Part shown: positions 1-9,714 of the stretch, in pieces | Numbering within the stretch: position 1 is the stretch's first letter | Layout: every line of letters begins with the position of its first letter | Assembly (NCBI RefSeq): GCF_005405125.1 | Contig: NZ_BJDL01000019.1 | Coordinates: 41,469-105,468, forward strand | Reading direction: 5' to 3' | DNA from: Lactiplantibacillus songbeiensis | GTDB taxonomy: Bacteria > Bacillota > Bacilli > Lactobacillales > Lactobacillaceae | Length of the DNA: 64,000 bases | Program-made: the position numbers and the translations under genes | The notes under the pieces: generated by a model | What the model saw: the letters and a program-made list of their open reading frames with translations, nothing else | Database searches by the model: none | Told to the model about the DNA's origin: nothing

Positions 1-23
1 ACGTCGAAAACCTAATTAGACGC

Positions 24-58
24 CAAAAAGAGCCTGCATGAAAAATCTCAGGCTCTAT
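24..58 (-). terminator. Terminator after recN
   Basis: On the minus strand AGAGCCTG and CAGGCTCT form an 8-bp stem followed directly by a T run. It lies just past the recN stop and ends that transcript. Confidence 0.85.
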
Positions 59-73
59 CACGTTAGACGGACA

Positions 74-1768
74 TTATTCAGCTTTTTCTTCGCCAGCCAG
101 CCGTAACAGTTCTTCCGCATGTTCCAGCGATAACTTGGTCACTTTGGTCCCAGCTAGCATCCGGGCTAATTCTTGAACCCGTGACTTTTGATCCATCTTC
201 GTGACGCTGGTCTTGGTCCGCTGACCCGTAATCTTCTTGGCGATAAAGTAATGATGATCGCTCATCGCCGCTACTTGTGGCAAATGAGTGATACATAATA
301 CTTGTGAGAATCGGGCAATCCCACTAATTTTTTCAGCAATTGCCTGGGCCACACGCCCACTGACCCCAGTGTCAACTTCATCAAAGATAATACTGGTAAT
401 CCCTTGTGATTCTGAGAAGATCGTCTTCAAAGCCAGCATCATCCGCGACAATTCCCCACCTGAAGCAATCTTCGCTAATGGTCGCATCCGTTCACCGGGG
501 TTGGTCTGGATGTAGAATTCGACACTATCTAAACCACTGCGAAAAATTTGCCCCTTCGTTGGCTTAAAACGAACTTCAAAGACGGCTTTATCCATATATA
601 AATCTTTTAATTCTTGATGAATTTGGCGTTGTAATGTCTTGGCACAAGTTCGCCGCTTATCTGATAATTGCCGACCAGTCGCTAACAAGGCATCCTTTTT
701 CTCGGCAACCCGTTGTGACAGGCCTTCACTATTTTCTTCCGAATCCGTCATCTTTGCTAGTTCAGCTGAGATTTTCTTGTAGTAATCCAAGACCTGCTGC
801 TCAGAATCACCATACTTACGTTTCAGTTGGCCTAAGACATCTAGCCGTTGTTCAATCTCATCTAAGCGCCCTTCGTCAAATTCTTGCAAGTCTAATTGAT
901 TCGAGATCTGACCCGCCGCATCTTGTAACGCATAAAAGGCATTTTTAACATTCACTGTAATTTCGTTAAAGGCGGGGTCTAAGTTGGCAATTGTCTCAAG
1001 CGCATTCATCGCCGTCCCAACTGTATCGACTGCCCCCGGCGTTTCTTCCCCATCAGCTAATAAGGTATAGCTTTGCCGCAAGGCTTGGTTAATCGTTTGA
1101 TAGTTGTCTAAGCGATCGCGTTCGGCCGTTAATTCAGCTTCTTCACCAACCCGCACTTGAGCTGCTGAAATCTCTTCCACTTGGAAGTTCAGCATGTCTA
1201 AGCGCTGAGCCCATTCTTTTTCATTCGCGTTTTTTTGACGCAGTTCTTGATTTAACTGTTGATAATCTTCATATTGTTGCCGATATTTGGTTTTCAGTTT
1301 GCGAATCTTGCCAGCCGCAAATTCATCTAACAGCCCTAAGTGTTTATCTGGTTGCATCAGTTCTTGGTGCTCATTTTGACCATGAATATCGACGATGGTC
1401 TCGCCAATCCGTTTTAACGTGGTGGTGTTGACTAGCATGCCGTTAATTCGACAAGTATTACGACCACTTTTGGCAATCTCGCGCTGCAAGATCACGGTAT
1501 TGTCCGCGTGATCAATCCCCGCTTCATCGAGCAACTGCGCAGTCACGCCATCAGCTGGCAGAATAAACATCCCTTGTAAGACCGCTTTATCGGCGCCCGT
1601 CCGGATGAATTCTTGTGACCCGCGACCACCAGCTAATAACCCGACCGCATCAATAATAATTGACTTACCGGCCCCCGTCTCCCCAGTCAGAACGGTCATC
1701 CCATTTTCAAAGGCAATATCTAAATGTTCAATAATAGCAAAATTAGTAATTGAAAGTTCTTGTAACAC
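74..1768 (-). CDS. recN: DNA repair protein RecN
   Basis: A 564-residue SMC-like ATPase of double-strand-break repair and recombination, a cytoplasmic protein that acts on the nucleoid. The Walker A motif GETGAGKS is near residue 30. Long coiled-coil regions follow, and the C-terminal half carries the Walker B region FDEVDTGVSG. The length matches the usual 550-570 residues. The start is GTG, chosen because AGGGAGG lies at the right distance upstream. It follows argR on the same strand, the recN-argR neighbourhood common in Firmicutes, but a strong hairpin with a T run sits immediately before its ribosome site. Expression from the argR side may therefore be attenuated. Family assignment is secure. 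Confidence 0.97.
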   Translation of the reverse strand: MLQELSITNFAIIEHLDIAFENGMTVLTGETGAGKSIIIDAVGLLAGGRGSQEFIRTGADKAVLQGMFILPADGVTAQLLDEAGIDHADNTVILQREIAKSGRNTCRINGMLVNTTTLKRIGETIVDIHGQNEHQELMQPDKHLGLLDEFAAGKIRKLKTKYRQQYEDYQQLNQELRQKNANEKEWAQRLDMLNFQVEEISAAQVRVGEEAELTAERDRLDNYQTINQALRQSYTLLADGEETPGAVDTVGTAMNALETIANLDPAFNEITVNVKNAFYALQDAAGQISNQLDLQEFDEGRLDEIEQRLDVLGQLKRKYGDSEQQVLDYYKKISAELAKMTDSEENSEGLSQRVAEKKDALLATGRQLSDKRRTCAKTLQRQIHQELKDLYMDKAVFEVRFKPTKGQIFRSGLDSVEFYIQTNPGERMRPLAKIASGGELSRMMLALKTIFSESQGITSIIFDEVDTGVSGRVAQAIAEKISGIARFSQVLCITHLPQVAAMSDHHYFIAKKITGQRTKTSVTKMDQKSRVQELARMLAGTKVTKLSLEHAEELLRLAGEEKAE

Positions 1769-1782
1769 CGCGATTCCTCCCT

Positions 1783-1820
1783 AAAAAAAACGACCCGCCA
1801 CAGAAACTGTGCGCAGGTCT
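1783..1820 (-). terminator. Terminator or attenuator between argR and recN
   Basis: On the minus strand a GC-rich imperfect stem (GACC...GGGTC with inner CACAG/CTGTG) is followed by eight T residues. The T run touches the recN ribosome binding site, so it would stop or reduce argR readthrough into recN. Confidence 0.75.
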
Positions 1821-1841
1821 GTGATAACCATCCAGTCAACC

Positions 1842-2300
1842 TTAGTTATCGCTTAATAGTCGCTGAAGCGTTTGTTGTAAATCCAAGGTGGCATCCAGCG
1901 ACTTGCCGATGATTAATACAGTATCATCATCGCCTAACGTCCCAAAGACATTGTCATAGTGCATCGCTTCAATCAACGACGCTAACGCGGGTCCGTTTCC
2001 AGGTAAAACCTTGATCAACACGAATTTATCTTGCGTCGCATAAGACACGTAAGCATCCTTTAACGTCCGCCGCAACTTCTTTTCCGTATCCATCTTCTTT
2101 TGGACCGGCATACTATAATGGTAGCCGCCCGTCACCGAGGGCACTTTGACCAGTTGCATGTCTTTAATATCTCGCGAAATTGTGGCCTGCGTGACATCAA
2201 TATTCTCGGCACGTAATAATCTGACAAAGTCTTCTTGTCGTTCAATTTCGTTTGAACTTAACAATCGTTTAATATAGCGTTGGCGTTCTTGCTTCTTCAA
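1842..2300 (-). CDS. argR: Arginine repressor ArgR
   Basis: A 152-residue transcription regulator of arginine metabolism. The N-terminal winged helix-turn-helix contains the ATISRDIKDM segment. The C-terminal oligomerisation and arginine-binding domain contains FGTLGDDDTVLII. I place the start at TTG (2300), which gives the family-typical LKKQERQRYIKRLL beginning and has GGGGGTGATC before it. An in-frame ATG 60 bp upstream would add residues unlike the family. It sits between a TlyA-type methylase and recN, as in many Firmicutes. Lactobacilli often carry more than one ArgR paralogue, so which operons this copy controls cannot be told from sequence. Confidence 0.93.
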   Translation of the reverse strand: MKKQERQRYIKRLLSSNEIERQEDFVRLLRAENIDVTQATISRDIKDMQLVKVPSVTGGYHYSMPVQKKMDTEKKLRRTLKDAYVSYATQDKFVLIKVLPGNGPALASLIEAMHYDNVFGTLGDDDTVLIIGKSLDATLDLQQTLQRLLSDN

Positions 2301-2388
2301 ACCGATCACCCCCGGAGTCTTTCTGATAACTTTATAGTCATATGATAAGCTATTATGCATAAATATGAAAGGCTCGTTTTAAAATCGC

Positions 2389-3204
2389 TTACTTATTCAA
2401 TTGATCGTAAGCATTTTGTTGGGTCTGTTCGATCGAAACTGTCGGCGCAATCGTCGCAGTCTGGTCAGTCGCTTGCAAATGAATCAAGAATTCAATATTG
2501 CCTTCGCCACCCTTGATTGGTGAATAATCCAACCCTAAGACGTTATAACCGGCCGTTTGGGCGAAGGTCACAATATCCGTTAAAACGCCAGTATGCACAC
2601 TGTGGTCACGTACAATCCCATGTTTGCCGACATTTTCACGACCAGCTTCGAATTGTGGCTTAATCAACGCGACCACTTCACCACCGTTTTCAATAATCGC
2701 ATGTAATGGCGGTAAGATGAGATGCAGCGAAATGAAAGACACGTCAATGGACGCAAAACTTGGTTGGCCACGCGTAAAGTCCGCTAACTTGCTGTAACGG
2801 AAGTTCGTATGTTCCATGACTTCAACGCGTGGGTCTTGCCGCAGCTTCCAAACAAGTTGATTGCTACCGACATCTAGCGCATAGCTCATTTGCGCCCCAT
2901 TTTGTAACATCACATCGGTGAAACCGCCCGTGGAAGAGCCAATGTCCAACACAATACGATCACTAACGTCAATCTCAAAACTCTTTAACGCTTTCTCTAA
3001 CTTCAAGCCGCCCCGTGAGACGTACGGCATCGGCTTGCCTTTTAAATGTAATTCAGTCGTGACTGGAATCTTCACACCCGGCTTATCCAGCCGTTCTTCA
3101 TTGACCCCTAAGATTTCACCAGCCATTACTGCCCGCTTGGCTTTCTCGCGTGTGTCAAATAACCCCTGTTGTACTAATAAGACGTCGATCCGTTCTTTTT
3201 CCAT
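2389..3204 (-). CDS. TlyA-family rRNA methyltransferase / S4-domain protein
   Basis: A 271-residue protein with an N-terminal S4 RNA-binding domain (about residues 1-60, starting EKERIDVLLVQQGLF) and an FtsJ/RrmJ-like SAM-dependent methyltransferase domain. The cofactor motif LDIGSSTGGFTD is near residue 85. The family includes 2'-O-methyltransferases of 16S/23S rRNA and is often labelled hemolysin A. RNA methylation is the better-supported role. It lies between ispA and argR in the conserved xseA-xseB-ispA-tlyA-argR-recN order and is probably cotranscribed with ispA (12-bp gap). The B. subtilis counterpart is YqxC. Confidence 0.9.
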   Translation of the reverse strand: MEKERIDVLLVQQGLFDTREKAKRAVMAGEILGVNEERLDKPGVKIPVTTELHLKGKPMPYVSRGGLKLEKALKSFEIDVSDRIVLDIGSSTGGFTDVMLQNGAQMSYALDVGSNQLVWKLRQDPRVEVMEHTNFRYSKLADFTRGQPSFASIDVSFISLHLILPPLHAIIENGGEVVALIKPQFEAGRENVGKHGIVRDHSVHTGVLTDIVTFAQTAGYNVLGLDYSPIKGGEGNIEFLIHLQATDQTATIAPTVSIEQTQQNAYDQLNK

Positions 3205-3215
3205 CTAATAATCCT

Positions 3216-4106
3216 CTAATTCGTAAAATACGTTAAAAATGATGCTAATAACGCGGTATCTGTCTGACTTAACGCTTCCGTGCGGTCGAGGGCCGTTTGC
3301 GCACTCGCCACCGCCGTTTTCAACGCTTGTCGCGCACCGGCAAGCCCCAACAAACCGGGATACGTATTCTTATGTTCACCAGCATCCTTATGCGTCGCTT
3401 TTCCAAGTTGCGCCGGCGTACTGGTAACATCCAAAATATCATCATAAATCTGAAAAGCTAACCCAAAAGCATCGCCAAACGCGGTCAATGCGGCTTGAAC
3501 TGGTTCACTAACACCAGCCTGAATGGCTCCCGCCAAGACGGCATAGTGAATCAAGGCCCCCGTCTTTTCGCGATGTAATTGTTGCAAGACGGGTAAGGTC
3601 AATTGCGTCCCCGTCGATTTAACATCAGCGACTTGACCGGCAACCATCCCTTGTGGCCCTGCGGCTTGCGCCAAGCCTAACGTCAGCTTAGCCAGTTTGT
3701 CCGCTGGCAAGCCGCTATCAGCCAACCATTGAAAGGCTAATGGCTGCAGCGCATCGCCCGCTAGAATCGCCAAGTCTTCACCAAACTTGACATGACTGGT
3801 TGGCTGGCCACGGCGCAAGGCATCATTATCCATGGCTGGTAAATCGTCATGGATTAACGAATAAGTATGCATTAACTCCAGCGCCACACTAGCCCGTAAT
3901 TCCGCGGCCGTAATCGGCTGGTTAAACGTGGTCAATACCGCTAAACTCAATAGCGGCCGCAACCGTTTGCCACCAGCTAAGACCGAATAACGCATGGCAG
4001 CCGTTAACTCAACGCGATCACTGACCTCACGTAGATTCTCATCTAAGTAAGTATTCACACGTGGCACCCAAGTTGCTTCAAAATCGGCTAATAACTGCCT
4101 ATTCAT
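3216..4106 (-). CDS. ispA: Farnesyl (polyprenyl) diphosphate synthase
   Basis: A 296-residue all-alpha prenyl synthase that condenses isopentenyl diphosphate onto allylic diphosphates, making the C15 precursor for undecaprenyl and other isoprenoids. The first Asp-rich motif DDLPAMDND and second DDILD bind magnesium-diphosphate. The GGKRLRPLL segment binds substrate. The start is the ATG at 4106, giving [11 protein letters not shown] and overlapping the xseB stop by 8 bp. An upstream in-frame ATG would lie deep inside xseB. Overlap with xseB suggests translational coupling. Chain-length specificity between C15 and C20 is not settled by the motifs alone. Confidence 0.93.
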   Translation of the reverse strand: MNRQLLADFEATWVPRVNTYLDENLREVSDRVELTAAMRYSVLAGGKRLRPLLSLAVLTTFNQPITAAELRASVALELMHTYSLIHDDLPAMDNDALRRGQPTSHVKFGEDLAILAGDALQPLAFQWLADSGLPADKLAKLTLGLAQAAGPQGMVAGQVADVKSTGTQLTLPVLQQLHREKTGALIHYAVLAGAIQAGVSEPVQAALTAFGDAFGLAFQIYDDILDVTSTPAQLGKATHKDAGEHKNTYPGLLGLAGARQALKTAVASAQTALDRTEALSQTDTALLASFLTYFTN

Positions 4107-4338
4107 TGACGTCAGGGGCTTTCGGTTGTTCAAATGGCACTTCATTGCCATTTTCGTCCATCATCTTTGTTAACGTCTTTTCGGCTCCAGCAAGGGTGGC
4201 TTGTAATTGTTTACTCAAAGCGACGCCCTTTTGGAACTGGTCTAAAGCTTGTTCCAATGGGACATCGCCGCTTTCTAATTGGTTTACGATTGTTTCTAAA
4301 CTGGTTAAGTTTGCTTCAAAAGTTGGTTTATCAGCCAT
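4099..4338 (-). CDS. xseB: Exodeoxyribonuclease VII small subunit
   Basis: A 79-residue helical subunit of exonuclease VII, a single-strand-specific nuclease of repair and recombination. The fold segment [26 protein letters not shown] is typical. The start at 4338 is fixed by GGAGG seven bases upstream and by the ATGgcTGA overlap with the xseA stop. Stoichiometric coupling through overlap is usual for this pair. Its stop also overlaps the ispA start. Confidence 0.95.
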   Translation of the reverse strand: MADKPTFEANLTSLETIVNQLESGDVPLEQALDQFQKGVALSKQLQATLAGAEKTLTKMMDENGNEVPFEQPKAPDVNE

Positions 4339-5683
4339 TTGTTTTTCCTCCATCGACCTTACTAATTTTCGCCGTTGCTTGCCCATCTGCCAAGTGAATC
4401 TGGACAGTCTGGTCTGGCGCTAAGGCAGTTGCCGAACGCACAATCTGATCATCGTGTGTGACAAAGGCATAGCCCCGCCCCATAATCTTCAACGGACTCA
4501 ATAGATCCAGCGATTGAATGGCACGTGCCAGCTGTTGCTGCTTGGCGTTCATCAATAGCGTGGTCCCGCGATTAAGTCGTTGTTGCAGATTGGTTAATTG
4601 GGTCTGTGCTTGACGAACCCGATGAATCGGGGTCTGCTGAGCCAGCCGTTGCGTCACTCGTTGCGCTTGTTGTTGCGCCTGTGCCACATTTTGTTGGCCA
4701 GCTTGCTTTAAACGTTCATTTAAAAAATCTAATTTCTGTAAATAGCCTTCATACAGCCGATTCGGTTGGGTAAAGACGTAGGATGCTTGTAGCTTAGCGA
4801 GACGTTGCCGATCATGTTGGACCAGGTTCTGAAAAGCATTGAAGACTCGGGTCTGGTCCTGATTAAGTTGCAGCATAACTTCATTGAAGACTGGCACCGC
4901 AAGTTCTGCGGCCGCGGTCGGTGTCGCCGCTCGGACATCCGCTACAAGGTCGGCAATCGTCGTATCGGTTTCATGACCGACTGACGAGATCACGGGCAAG
5001 GCACTGTCCGCAATCGCTCGCGCCACCACTTCTTCATTAAACGGCCATAAATCTTCGATCGAACCACCCCCACGCCCAATAATCAGCGTGTCAAAGTTGC
5101 CCGCTTGATTAGCCCGGGCGATTTGTCGCGCAATCTCTGGTGCAGCCGCATCACCTTGCACTTGGGCGGGATACAGCACAATCTGTGCAATTGGAAAGCG
5201 GCGACGCGTGGTCGTGATAATATCACGAATAACCGCCCCGCTTGGACTAGTCACCACAGCGATTCGTTTAGGGAAACGCGGCAAGGGCTTTTTAGCCGCA
5301 CTAAATAGCCCTTCCGTTGCTAACTTCTTTTTTAATTGTTCATAAGCTTGATACAAGGCCCCCACGCCATCGGGTTCCATGCGTTCAATATAAATCTGAT
5401 AGCTACCGCTGGGTTCATATAACCCAATCCGGCCAACGACCATGACTTTCATCCCAACTTCTGGTTGAAATTTCACTTTGGCAAAAGCCGAGCGAAACAT
5501 GATGGCTGAAATCTTGGCATGGTCATCTTTGAGACTAAAATATTGATGGGCATTCGCCCGCGGACGATAGTTAGAAATCTCCCCCGTTAAATAGACTTTG
5601 CCTAGATACGGATCAACTTCAAATTTACGTTTTAAATATTGGGTCAACGCGGAGACTGTCAAGTAATCTTGACTGTTACTCAC
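4331..5683 (-). CDS. xseA: Exodeoxyribonuclease VII large subunit
   Basis: A 450-residue catalytic subunit of exonuclease VII. The N-terminal OB-fold domain ([20 protein letters not shown]) binds single-stranded DNA. The central nuclease domain contains the family segments [31 protein letters not shown] and [17 protein letters not shown]. The C-terminal third is coiled coil rich in Gln, as expected for the arm that binds XseB. The start overlaps the folD stop by 8 bp and the stop overlaps the xseB start, so folD-xseA-xseB-ispA reads as one coupled operon. Confidence 0.96.
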   Translation of the reverse strand: MSNSQDYLTVSALTQYLKRKFEVDPYLGKVYLTGEISNYRPRANAHQYFSLKDDHAKISAIMFRSAFAKVKFQPEVGMKVMVVGRIGLYEPSGSYQIYIERMEPDGVGALYQAYEQLKKKLATEGLFSAAKKPLPRFPKRIAVVTSPSGAVIRDIITTTRRRFPIAQIVLYPAQVQGDAAAPEIARQIARANQAGNFDTLIIGRGGGSIEDLWPFNEEVVARAIADSALPVISSVGHETDTTIADLVADVRAATPTAAAELAVPVFNEVMLQLNQDQTRVFNAFQNLVQHDRQRLAKLQASYVFTQPNRLYEGYLQKLDFLNERLKQAGQQNVAQAQQQAQRVTQRLAQQTPIHRVRQAQTQLTNLQQRLNRGTTLLMNAKQQQLARAIQSLDLLSPLKIMGRGYAFVTHDDQIVRSATALAPDQTVQIHLADGQATAKISKVDGGKTNG

Positions 5684-6536
5684 TCAAATCACTCCATTTT
5701 GCTAATTCAACGGTCGTCTGCATCAAAGTGGCAATCGTCATTGGACCGACACCACCAGGGACTGGGGTAATCAACCCAGCTACCCCTTGGGCCGAATCAA
5801 AGTCAACGTCACCGACCAACTTACCGTTTTCATCACGATCCATCCCCACATCAATGACCGTCGCACCTGGCTTGATATCGGCACCCGTAATCAGATGGGC
5901 AATCCCCGTAGCCACGACTAAGATATCCGCAGTACGTGCTAAAGCTTTCAGATCTTTCGTCCGACTATGCGCAATTGTGACCGTCGCATTGGCATTCGTC
6001 AATAATGCAGCCATCGGTTTCCCGACAATCGTACTACGCCCAATCACGACTGCGGTCTTACCAGCTGGATCGACATCATAGGCATGTAGTAAAGTCATAA
6101 TGCCCCGTGGCGTATTGGCCACCGGATAGTTGCCAGGGAAGTTGGTAATCAGCTTGCCCATATTGGTGGGATGGAACCCATCAACGTCTTTTTGCGGATC
6201 AATGGCCAAGGTAATCAGTGGTTCATTGATCTGCTTAGGTAATGGCGACTGAACCAAAATGCCGTGAATCTGATCATCAGCATTATATTCAGCAATGATT
6301 GATAGTAATTCCGCTTGGGTCGTCGTTGCCGGTAATTCCCGAACAACAGAATGCATCCCGAGCTTAGTAGCCTTGCGATTCTTATTCCGTACATAAATTT
6401 GACTAGCCGGATCGGCCCCAACAATAATCACTGCGATGCCCGGTTGGACACCCTGCGCAGCTAATGTCGCAACCTCATTTTGAGTGGCTTCATTGACTTG
6501 TTTAGCGACTTGTTTACCATCAATAATTGTTGTCAC
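5676..6536 (-). CDS. folD: Bifunctional methylenetetrahydrofolate dehydrogenase / cyclohydrolase
   Basis: A 286-residue cytosolic enzyme interconverting 5,10-methylene-, methenyl- and 10-formyl-tetrahydrofolate, with NADP as cofactor. Family signatures are visible: [13 protein letters not shown] (catalytic Lys), [21 protein letters not shown] and the C-terminal [12 protein letters not shown] choose the GTG at 6536 because GAAGGAG precedes it at correct spacing and it gives the usual VTTIIDGK N-terminus. An ATG 33 bp upstream lacks a site. It heads the operon folD-xseA-xseB-ispA and lies downstream of a terminator that ends the nusB transcript, so it probably has its own promoter. Confidence 0.95.
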   Translation of the reverse strand: MTTIIDGKQVAKQVNEATQNEVATLAAQGVQPGIAVIIVGADPASQIYVRNKNRKATKLGMHSVVRELPATTTQAELLSIIAEYNADDQIHGILVQSPLPKQINEPLITLAIDPQKDVDGFHPTNMGKLITNFPGNYPVANTPRGIMTLLHAYDVDPAGKTAVVIGRSTIVGKPMAALLTNANATVTIAHSRTKDLKALARTADILVVATGIAHLITGADIKPGATVIDVGMDRDENGKLVGDVDFDSAQGVAGLITPVPGGVGPMTIATLMQTTVELAKWSDLSE

Positions 6537-6619
6537 ACCTGTCACGCTCCTTCGTTTGTCTTTTCCCATTTTATCATATTCTAAGCGGTGATAAATAGCG
6601 GGTTTACTTAGAAAGTGTT

Positions 6620-6649
6620 AAAAAAAGCCTGGCAATCTGCCAGGCTTTC
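6620..6649 (-). terminator. Terminator after nusB
   Basis: Stem AAAGCCTGGCA/TGCCAGGCTTT with a four-base loop, followed by T residues on the minus strand. It separates nusB from folD. Confidence 0.85.
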
Positions 6650-6680
6650 AAGGTTGAACATCATATTGTTCGGTTTTAGA

Positions 6681-7100
6681 CTAAATCGTATCGTGGGTAA
6701 CGGCCTTACCTAAGACCCCACTCACGAACTTCCGAGATTGATCATCACTGAAAGCTTTCGTTAATTCGATTGCTTCATTGACAGCCACTTTACCTGGAAC
6801 GTCATCGACATAATTCAATTCATAAAAGGCAATTCGCAAGATGATTAAATCCGTCTTGGCTAGCCGGTCAAGTGACCAGGTACTGCTTAAATAAGGTTGA
6901 ATCAAGCCATCTAATTCCGTCTGATGGGTCAACACTCCCGTCACCAACGTGCTGAGGTAACTGGGAATTTCTAATTCATCAGTTTCATCAGGATTTAGTA
7001 ACTGTTGATAAAGCTGATTTTCATCAGCTTCCGGATTGGAGTTCAAAGCAAAGAGTGCTTGGAACGCCTTTTCACGGATTTCATGACGCGTTAAACTCAA
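6681..7100 (-). CDS. nusB: Transcription antitermination factor NusB
   Basis: A 139-residue all-helical RNA-binding protein that joins NusE (S10) on boxA RNA to prevent early termination in rRNA operons. It begins SLTRHEIREKAFQALF and contains WSLDRLAKTDLIILRIAFYEL and VAVNEAIELTKAFSDD, all characteristic. Its start overlaps the stop of the upstream Asp23-like gene in an ATGA arrangement, so the two are translationally coupled. Length is normal. Confidence 0.96.
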   Translation of the reverse strand: MSLTRHEIREKAFQALFALNSNPEADENQLYQQLLNPDETDELEIPSYLSTLVTGVLTHQTELDGLIQPYLSSTWSLDRLAKTDLIILRIAFYELNYVDDVPGKVAVNEAIELTKAFSDDQSRKFVSGVLGKAVTHDTI

Positions 7101-7555
7101 GATTCTTCACCATCTTCATTTTCATCAGCTTCAGGGTCAGCATCGCCGAAAAGATTATTCGGATCAATGGCGCTTTCCGTCTTTTCGGTAACAATCCCAG
7201 TAATGTGAACGTTAACTTCACTCAATGCCAAATCAGTCATGAATAAAATCTGTTGCTTAATCTTATCCTGAATCGCTAAAGCGACTTTTGGTACGGACAC
7301 GCCGTAATCTAAGTAAGCATAGACATCCACACTGATCTGATCATCGACAATCGTTAACTTAACACCTTTACCAAGACTCTTCTTGCGACCGAACAACTCA
7401 TTTACACTGGAAGAAATCGAGCCGCGCATGCGGTTGACGCCATCAATTTGGCTTACCGCGATACCAACGATTATCTCAAGCACTTCAGGTGCAATTTGAA
7501 TTTGTCCTAAGCTGGGTTCTTTACTTTGTAACGTAATGTTGCTACTTTCAGCCAT
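7097..7555 (-). CDS. Asp23/Gls24 family envelope stress protein (YqhY-like)
   Basis: A 152-residue Asp23/Gls24 family protein. The core GQIQIAPEVLEIIVGIAVSQIDGV is followed by RGSISSSVNELFGRKKSLGKGVKL. The C-terminus is very acidic (DADPEADENEDGEES). Its location immediately before nusB, with a 4-bp overlap, matches yqhY in B. subtilis, a gene linked to control of fatty acid synthesis (acetyl-CoA carboxylase). Its exact role in lactobacilli is unknown. It follows efp by 43 bp and may be cotranscribed with it. Confidence 0.9.
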   Translation of the reverse strand: MAESSNITLQSKEPSLGQIQIAPEVLEIIVGIAVSQIDGVNRMRGSISSSVNELFGRKKSLGKGVKLTIVDDQISVDVYAYLDYGVSVPKVALAIQDKIKQQILFMTDLALSEVNVHITGIVTEKTESAIDPNNLFGDADPEADENEDGEES

Positions 7556-7598
7556 TTTGACATTCCTCCAATTCCATGTTTGTCGGTACTAGATCACC

Positions 7599-8156
7599 TT
7601 AAGCCCGAGAAACGTAAGTGCTATCAACGGTGTTGACGATTAACTTGTCGCCCGCCTTAACGAAGAATGGCACTTGGATAATCGCACCAGTTTCCAACGT
7701 TGCTGGCTTGGAACCACCAGAAGCGGTGTCCCCTTTAATGCCAGGTTCCGTATCAGAAACTTCAAGCGTAACGGTATTAGGTAATTCGATGCCTAACACT
7801 TCGTTGTTATACAAGGTTACTTGAACTTCCATGTTTTCCTTCAAGAACTTCAATTCAGTTTGAATATGGTCCCCAGGAATTTCAATTTGTTCGTAAGTAT
7901 CCGTGTTCATGAAGACATAGTTGTCACCGTCTTCATAAAGGTATTGCATCGTGCTCTTTTCGATTGGTGCTTGTTCCATCTTAGCACCGGCACGGAAAGT
8001 CTTATCTTGAACGGCACCCGTCCGCAAGTTCTTAAGCTTTGACCGTACGAAGGCACCACCCTTACCAGGCTTAACGTGCTGGAATTCCACGATACGCCAA
8101 ATGGCATGGTCTACTTCAATTGTTAAACCGTTTTTAAAATCTGCTGTTGAAATCAT
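7599..8156 (-). CDS. efp: Elongation factor P
   Basis: A 185-residue tRNA-shaped translation factor that rescues ribosomes stalled on polyproline. The KOW domain begins [16 protein letters not shown]. The conserved loop [12 protein letters not shown] carries the residue that may be modified. The two OB domains follow, ending [16 protein letters not shown] and [21 protein letters not shown] precedes the ATG. It lies downstream of an M24 aminopeptidase gene, the common efp neighbour in Firmicutes. Confidence 0.97.
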   Translation of the reverse strand: MISTADFKNGLTIEVDHAIWRIVEFQHVKPGKGGAFVRSKLKNLRTGAVQDKTFRAGAKMEQAPIEKSTMQYLYEDGDNYVFMNTDTYEQIEIPGDHIQTELKFLKENMEVQVTLYNNEVLGIELPNTVTLEVSDTEPGIKGDTASGGSKPATLETGAIIQVPFFVKAGDKLIVNTVDSTYVSRA

Positions 8157-8223
8157 TTAAAGTCCTCCTATGAAGATATCTTTATTACTATAACAAGTGA
8201 GCGCCGTTGTGGCAACTGTCTTG

Positions 8224-9288
8224 TTACAAAATTAGTAAATTGCGGGTCGCTTGCGTTAACCGCTCGTGACCAGTCGCAGTAACTAAAATGTCATCTTCGA
8301 TTCGCATGCCACCGAGATCTGGGAAATAAACGCCCGGTTCGACGGTCACAACACTATCGGCAACTAACATTTCAGGACTGCGTTTTGAAATTAACGGCGC
8401 TTCGTGAATCGCTAAACCAATCCCATGGCCCATGCCATGGTTAAAGGCCTCGCCATACCCAGCTGCCGTAATTAAGTCGCGGCCAATCTGATCAAGATCC
8501 GCCCCAATCGCACCGGGACGCACTTGGTCAATCACGGCCTGTTGCGCTGATTGCACGACTTGGTAAGCTTTTTTGAGCTTCACATCAGGTTCACCGAGGG
8601 CAAAAGTCCGCGTCATATCCGAGGTGTAGCCATTTAAAAAGTAGCCAAAGTCCAAGGTCACTAGCTGACCAGCTGTCAGCCGGGCTTGCGAGGCCGTACC
8701 ATGAGGTAACGCGGCCCGTGCGCCACCTAACACGATTGTCGTGAAAGATGGCCCACTGGCGCCACGTGACCGCATAAAGGCATCTAGCAAGTTGCTGACA
8801 TCAATCTCACGCATTCCTGGCCGCACGAGACTGGTGACATACTCAAAACCAGCATCGGCCAATTGGGCGGAAGCACGTAAGGCGTCAATTTCGGCGGCAC
8901 TTTTAGTTTCACGTAATTGATCGACCACTGCCGGCAAAGCAACGAGGTCACTGGTGAGGTTCTCATCCAGATAACTATAGGCCTGATAAGGCAAGTCATC
9001 TTCAAACCCCATCACACCGGTCTGGGTCTGCGCAATCACCTCACAGACCGCGGCAAGGTAGTCACGGGTGATGATCAAGTGCTGATCGTCATACTGATCT
9101 GCAAACGCCGTCTGATACCGAGAATCGGTAATCAAGTAAACGGTATCATGCAGGACCAATAAATAACCGGCACCTGCCAAATCCGGCATGGCGGTTAAAT
9201 ATTGTAAATTGCTATCACTGGCGACTAAAAAGGCGTCAATCTTAAGCTGGTCAAACTTGGCTTGTAAGCGTGCAATTCGACTTAACAT
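8224..9288 (-). CDS. M24-family Xaa-Pro aminopeptidase/dipeptidase
   Basis: A 354-residue metallopeptidase that releases residues next to proline from peptides in the cytoplasm. The N-terminal creatinase-like domain is followed by the pita-bread catalytic domain with metal ligands in LDFGYFLNGYTSDMTRTF, GMGHGIGLAIHE, VEPGVYFP and MRIEDDILVT. The start is the ATG at 9288 after GGGAG; an ATG 48 bp upstream would fall in the leader. It is next to efp, as in B. subtilis yqhT. Aminopeptidase P and prolidase (pepQ) activities cannot be separated by sequence alone. Confidence 0.92.
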   Translation of the reverse strand: MLSRIARLQAKFDQLKIDAFLVASDSNLQYLTAMPDLAGAGYLLVLHDTVYLITDSRYQTAFADQYDDQHLIITRDYLAAVCEVIAQTQTGVMGFEDDLPYQAYSYLDENLTSDLVALPAVVDQLRETKSAAEIDALRASAQLADAGFEYVTSLVRPGMREIDVSNLLDAFMRSRGASGPSFTTIVLGGARAALPHGTASQARLTAGQLVTLDFGYFLNGYTSDMTRTFALGEPDVKLKKAYQVVQSAQQAVIDQVRPGAIGADLDQIGRDLITAAGYGEAFNHGMGHGIGLAIHEAPLISKRSPEMLVADSVVTVEPGVYFPDLGGMRIEDDILVTATGHERLTQATRNLLIL

Positions 9289-9374
9289 GTTGTCACTCCC
9301 ATCATTAACACCGTCCATTATACCAAACTTCGGCAATAACGCGCAGTTTCGTTAAATTTGGTTGTGCCAAGCGT

Positions 9375-9404
9375 TAAAAAAAGAGCCTCACGCAGAGGCT
9401 CTTT
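9375..9404 (-). terminator. Terminator after rpmA
   Basis: Minus-strand stem AGAGCCT/AGGCTCT with loop CTGCGTG and a seven-T tail. It ends the rplU-prp-rpmA transcript. Confidence 0.9.
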
Positions 9405-9411
9405 CAAAAAA

Positions 9412-9690
9412 TTATTTTGCTGGGTAAACTGAAACTTGGCGCTTGTCGCGACCTTTACGTTCGAAACGAACGACACCGTCAACCTTTGCAAATAATGTAT
9501 CGTCGCCACCACGGCCAACGTTAACACCAGGGTAAATATGCGTCCCGCGTTGACGGTAAAGGATGTTGCCACCTTTAACAGTTTGGCCATCAGCCCGCTT
9601 GGCACCTAAACGCCGACCAGCTGAGTCACGACCGTTGGCAGTAGAACCGCCACCTTTATGGTGAGAGAAGAATTGCAAATCCATTTTCAT
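9412..9690 (-). CDS. rpmA: 50S ribosomal protein L27 (N-extended precursor)
   Basis: A 92-residue large-subunit protein whose N-terminus reaches the peptidyl-transferase centre. The mature domain is clear in [21 protein letters not shown]. It carries the Firmicutes extension MKMDLQFF before SHHKGGG. This is the type removed by the Prp protease in Staphylococcus, and prp is the adjacent upstream gene. The serine-histidine context after FF differs slightly from the alanine-serine seen in S. aureus. AGGTGG precedes the ATG. Confidence 0.97.
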   Translation of the reverse strand: MKMDLQFFSHHKGGGSTANGRDSAGRRLGAKRADGQTVKGGNILYRQRGTHIYPGVNVGRGGDDTLFAKVDGVVRFERKGRDKRQVSVYPAK

Positions 9691-9714
9691 AGTAAGTCCA
9701 CCTCCGAAATGTGG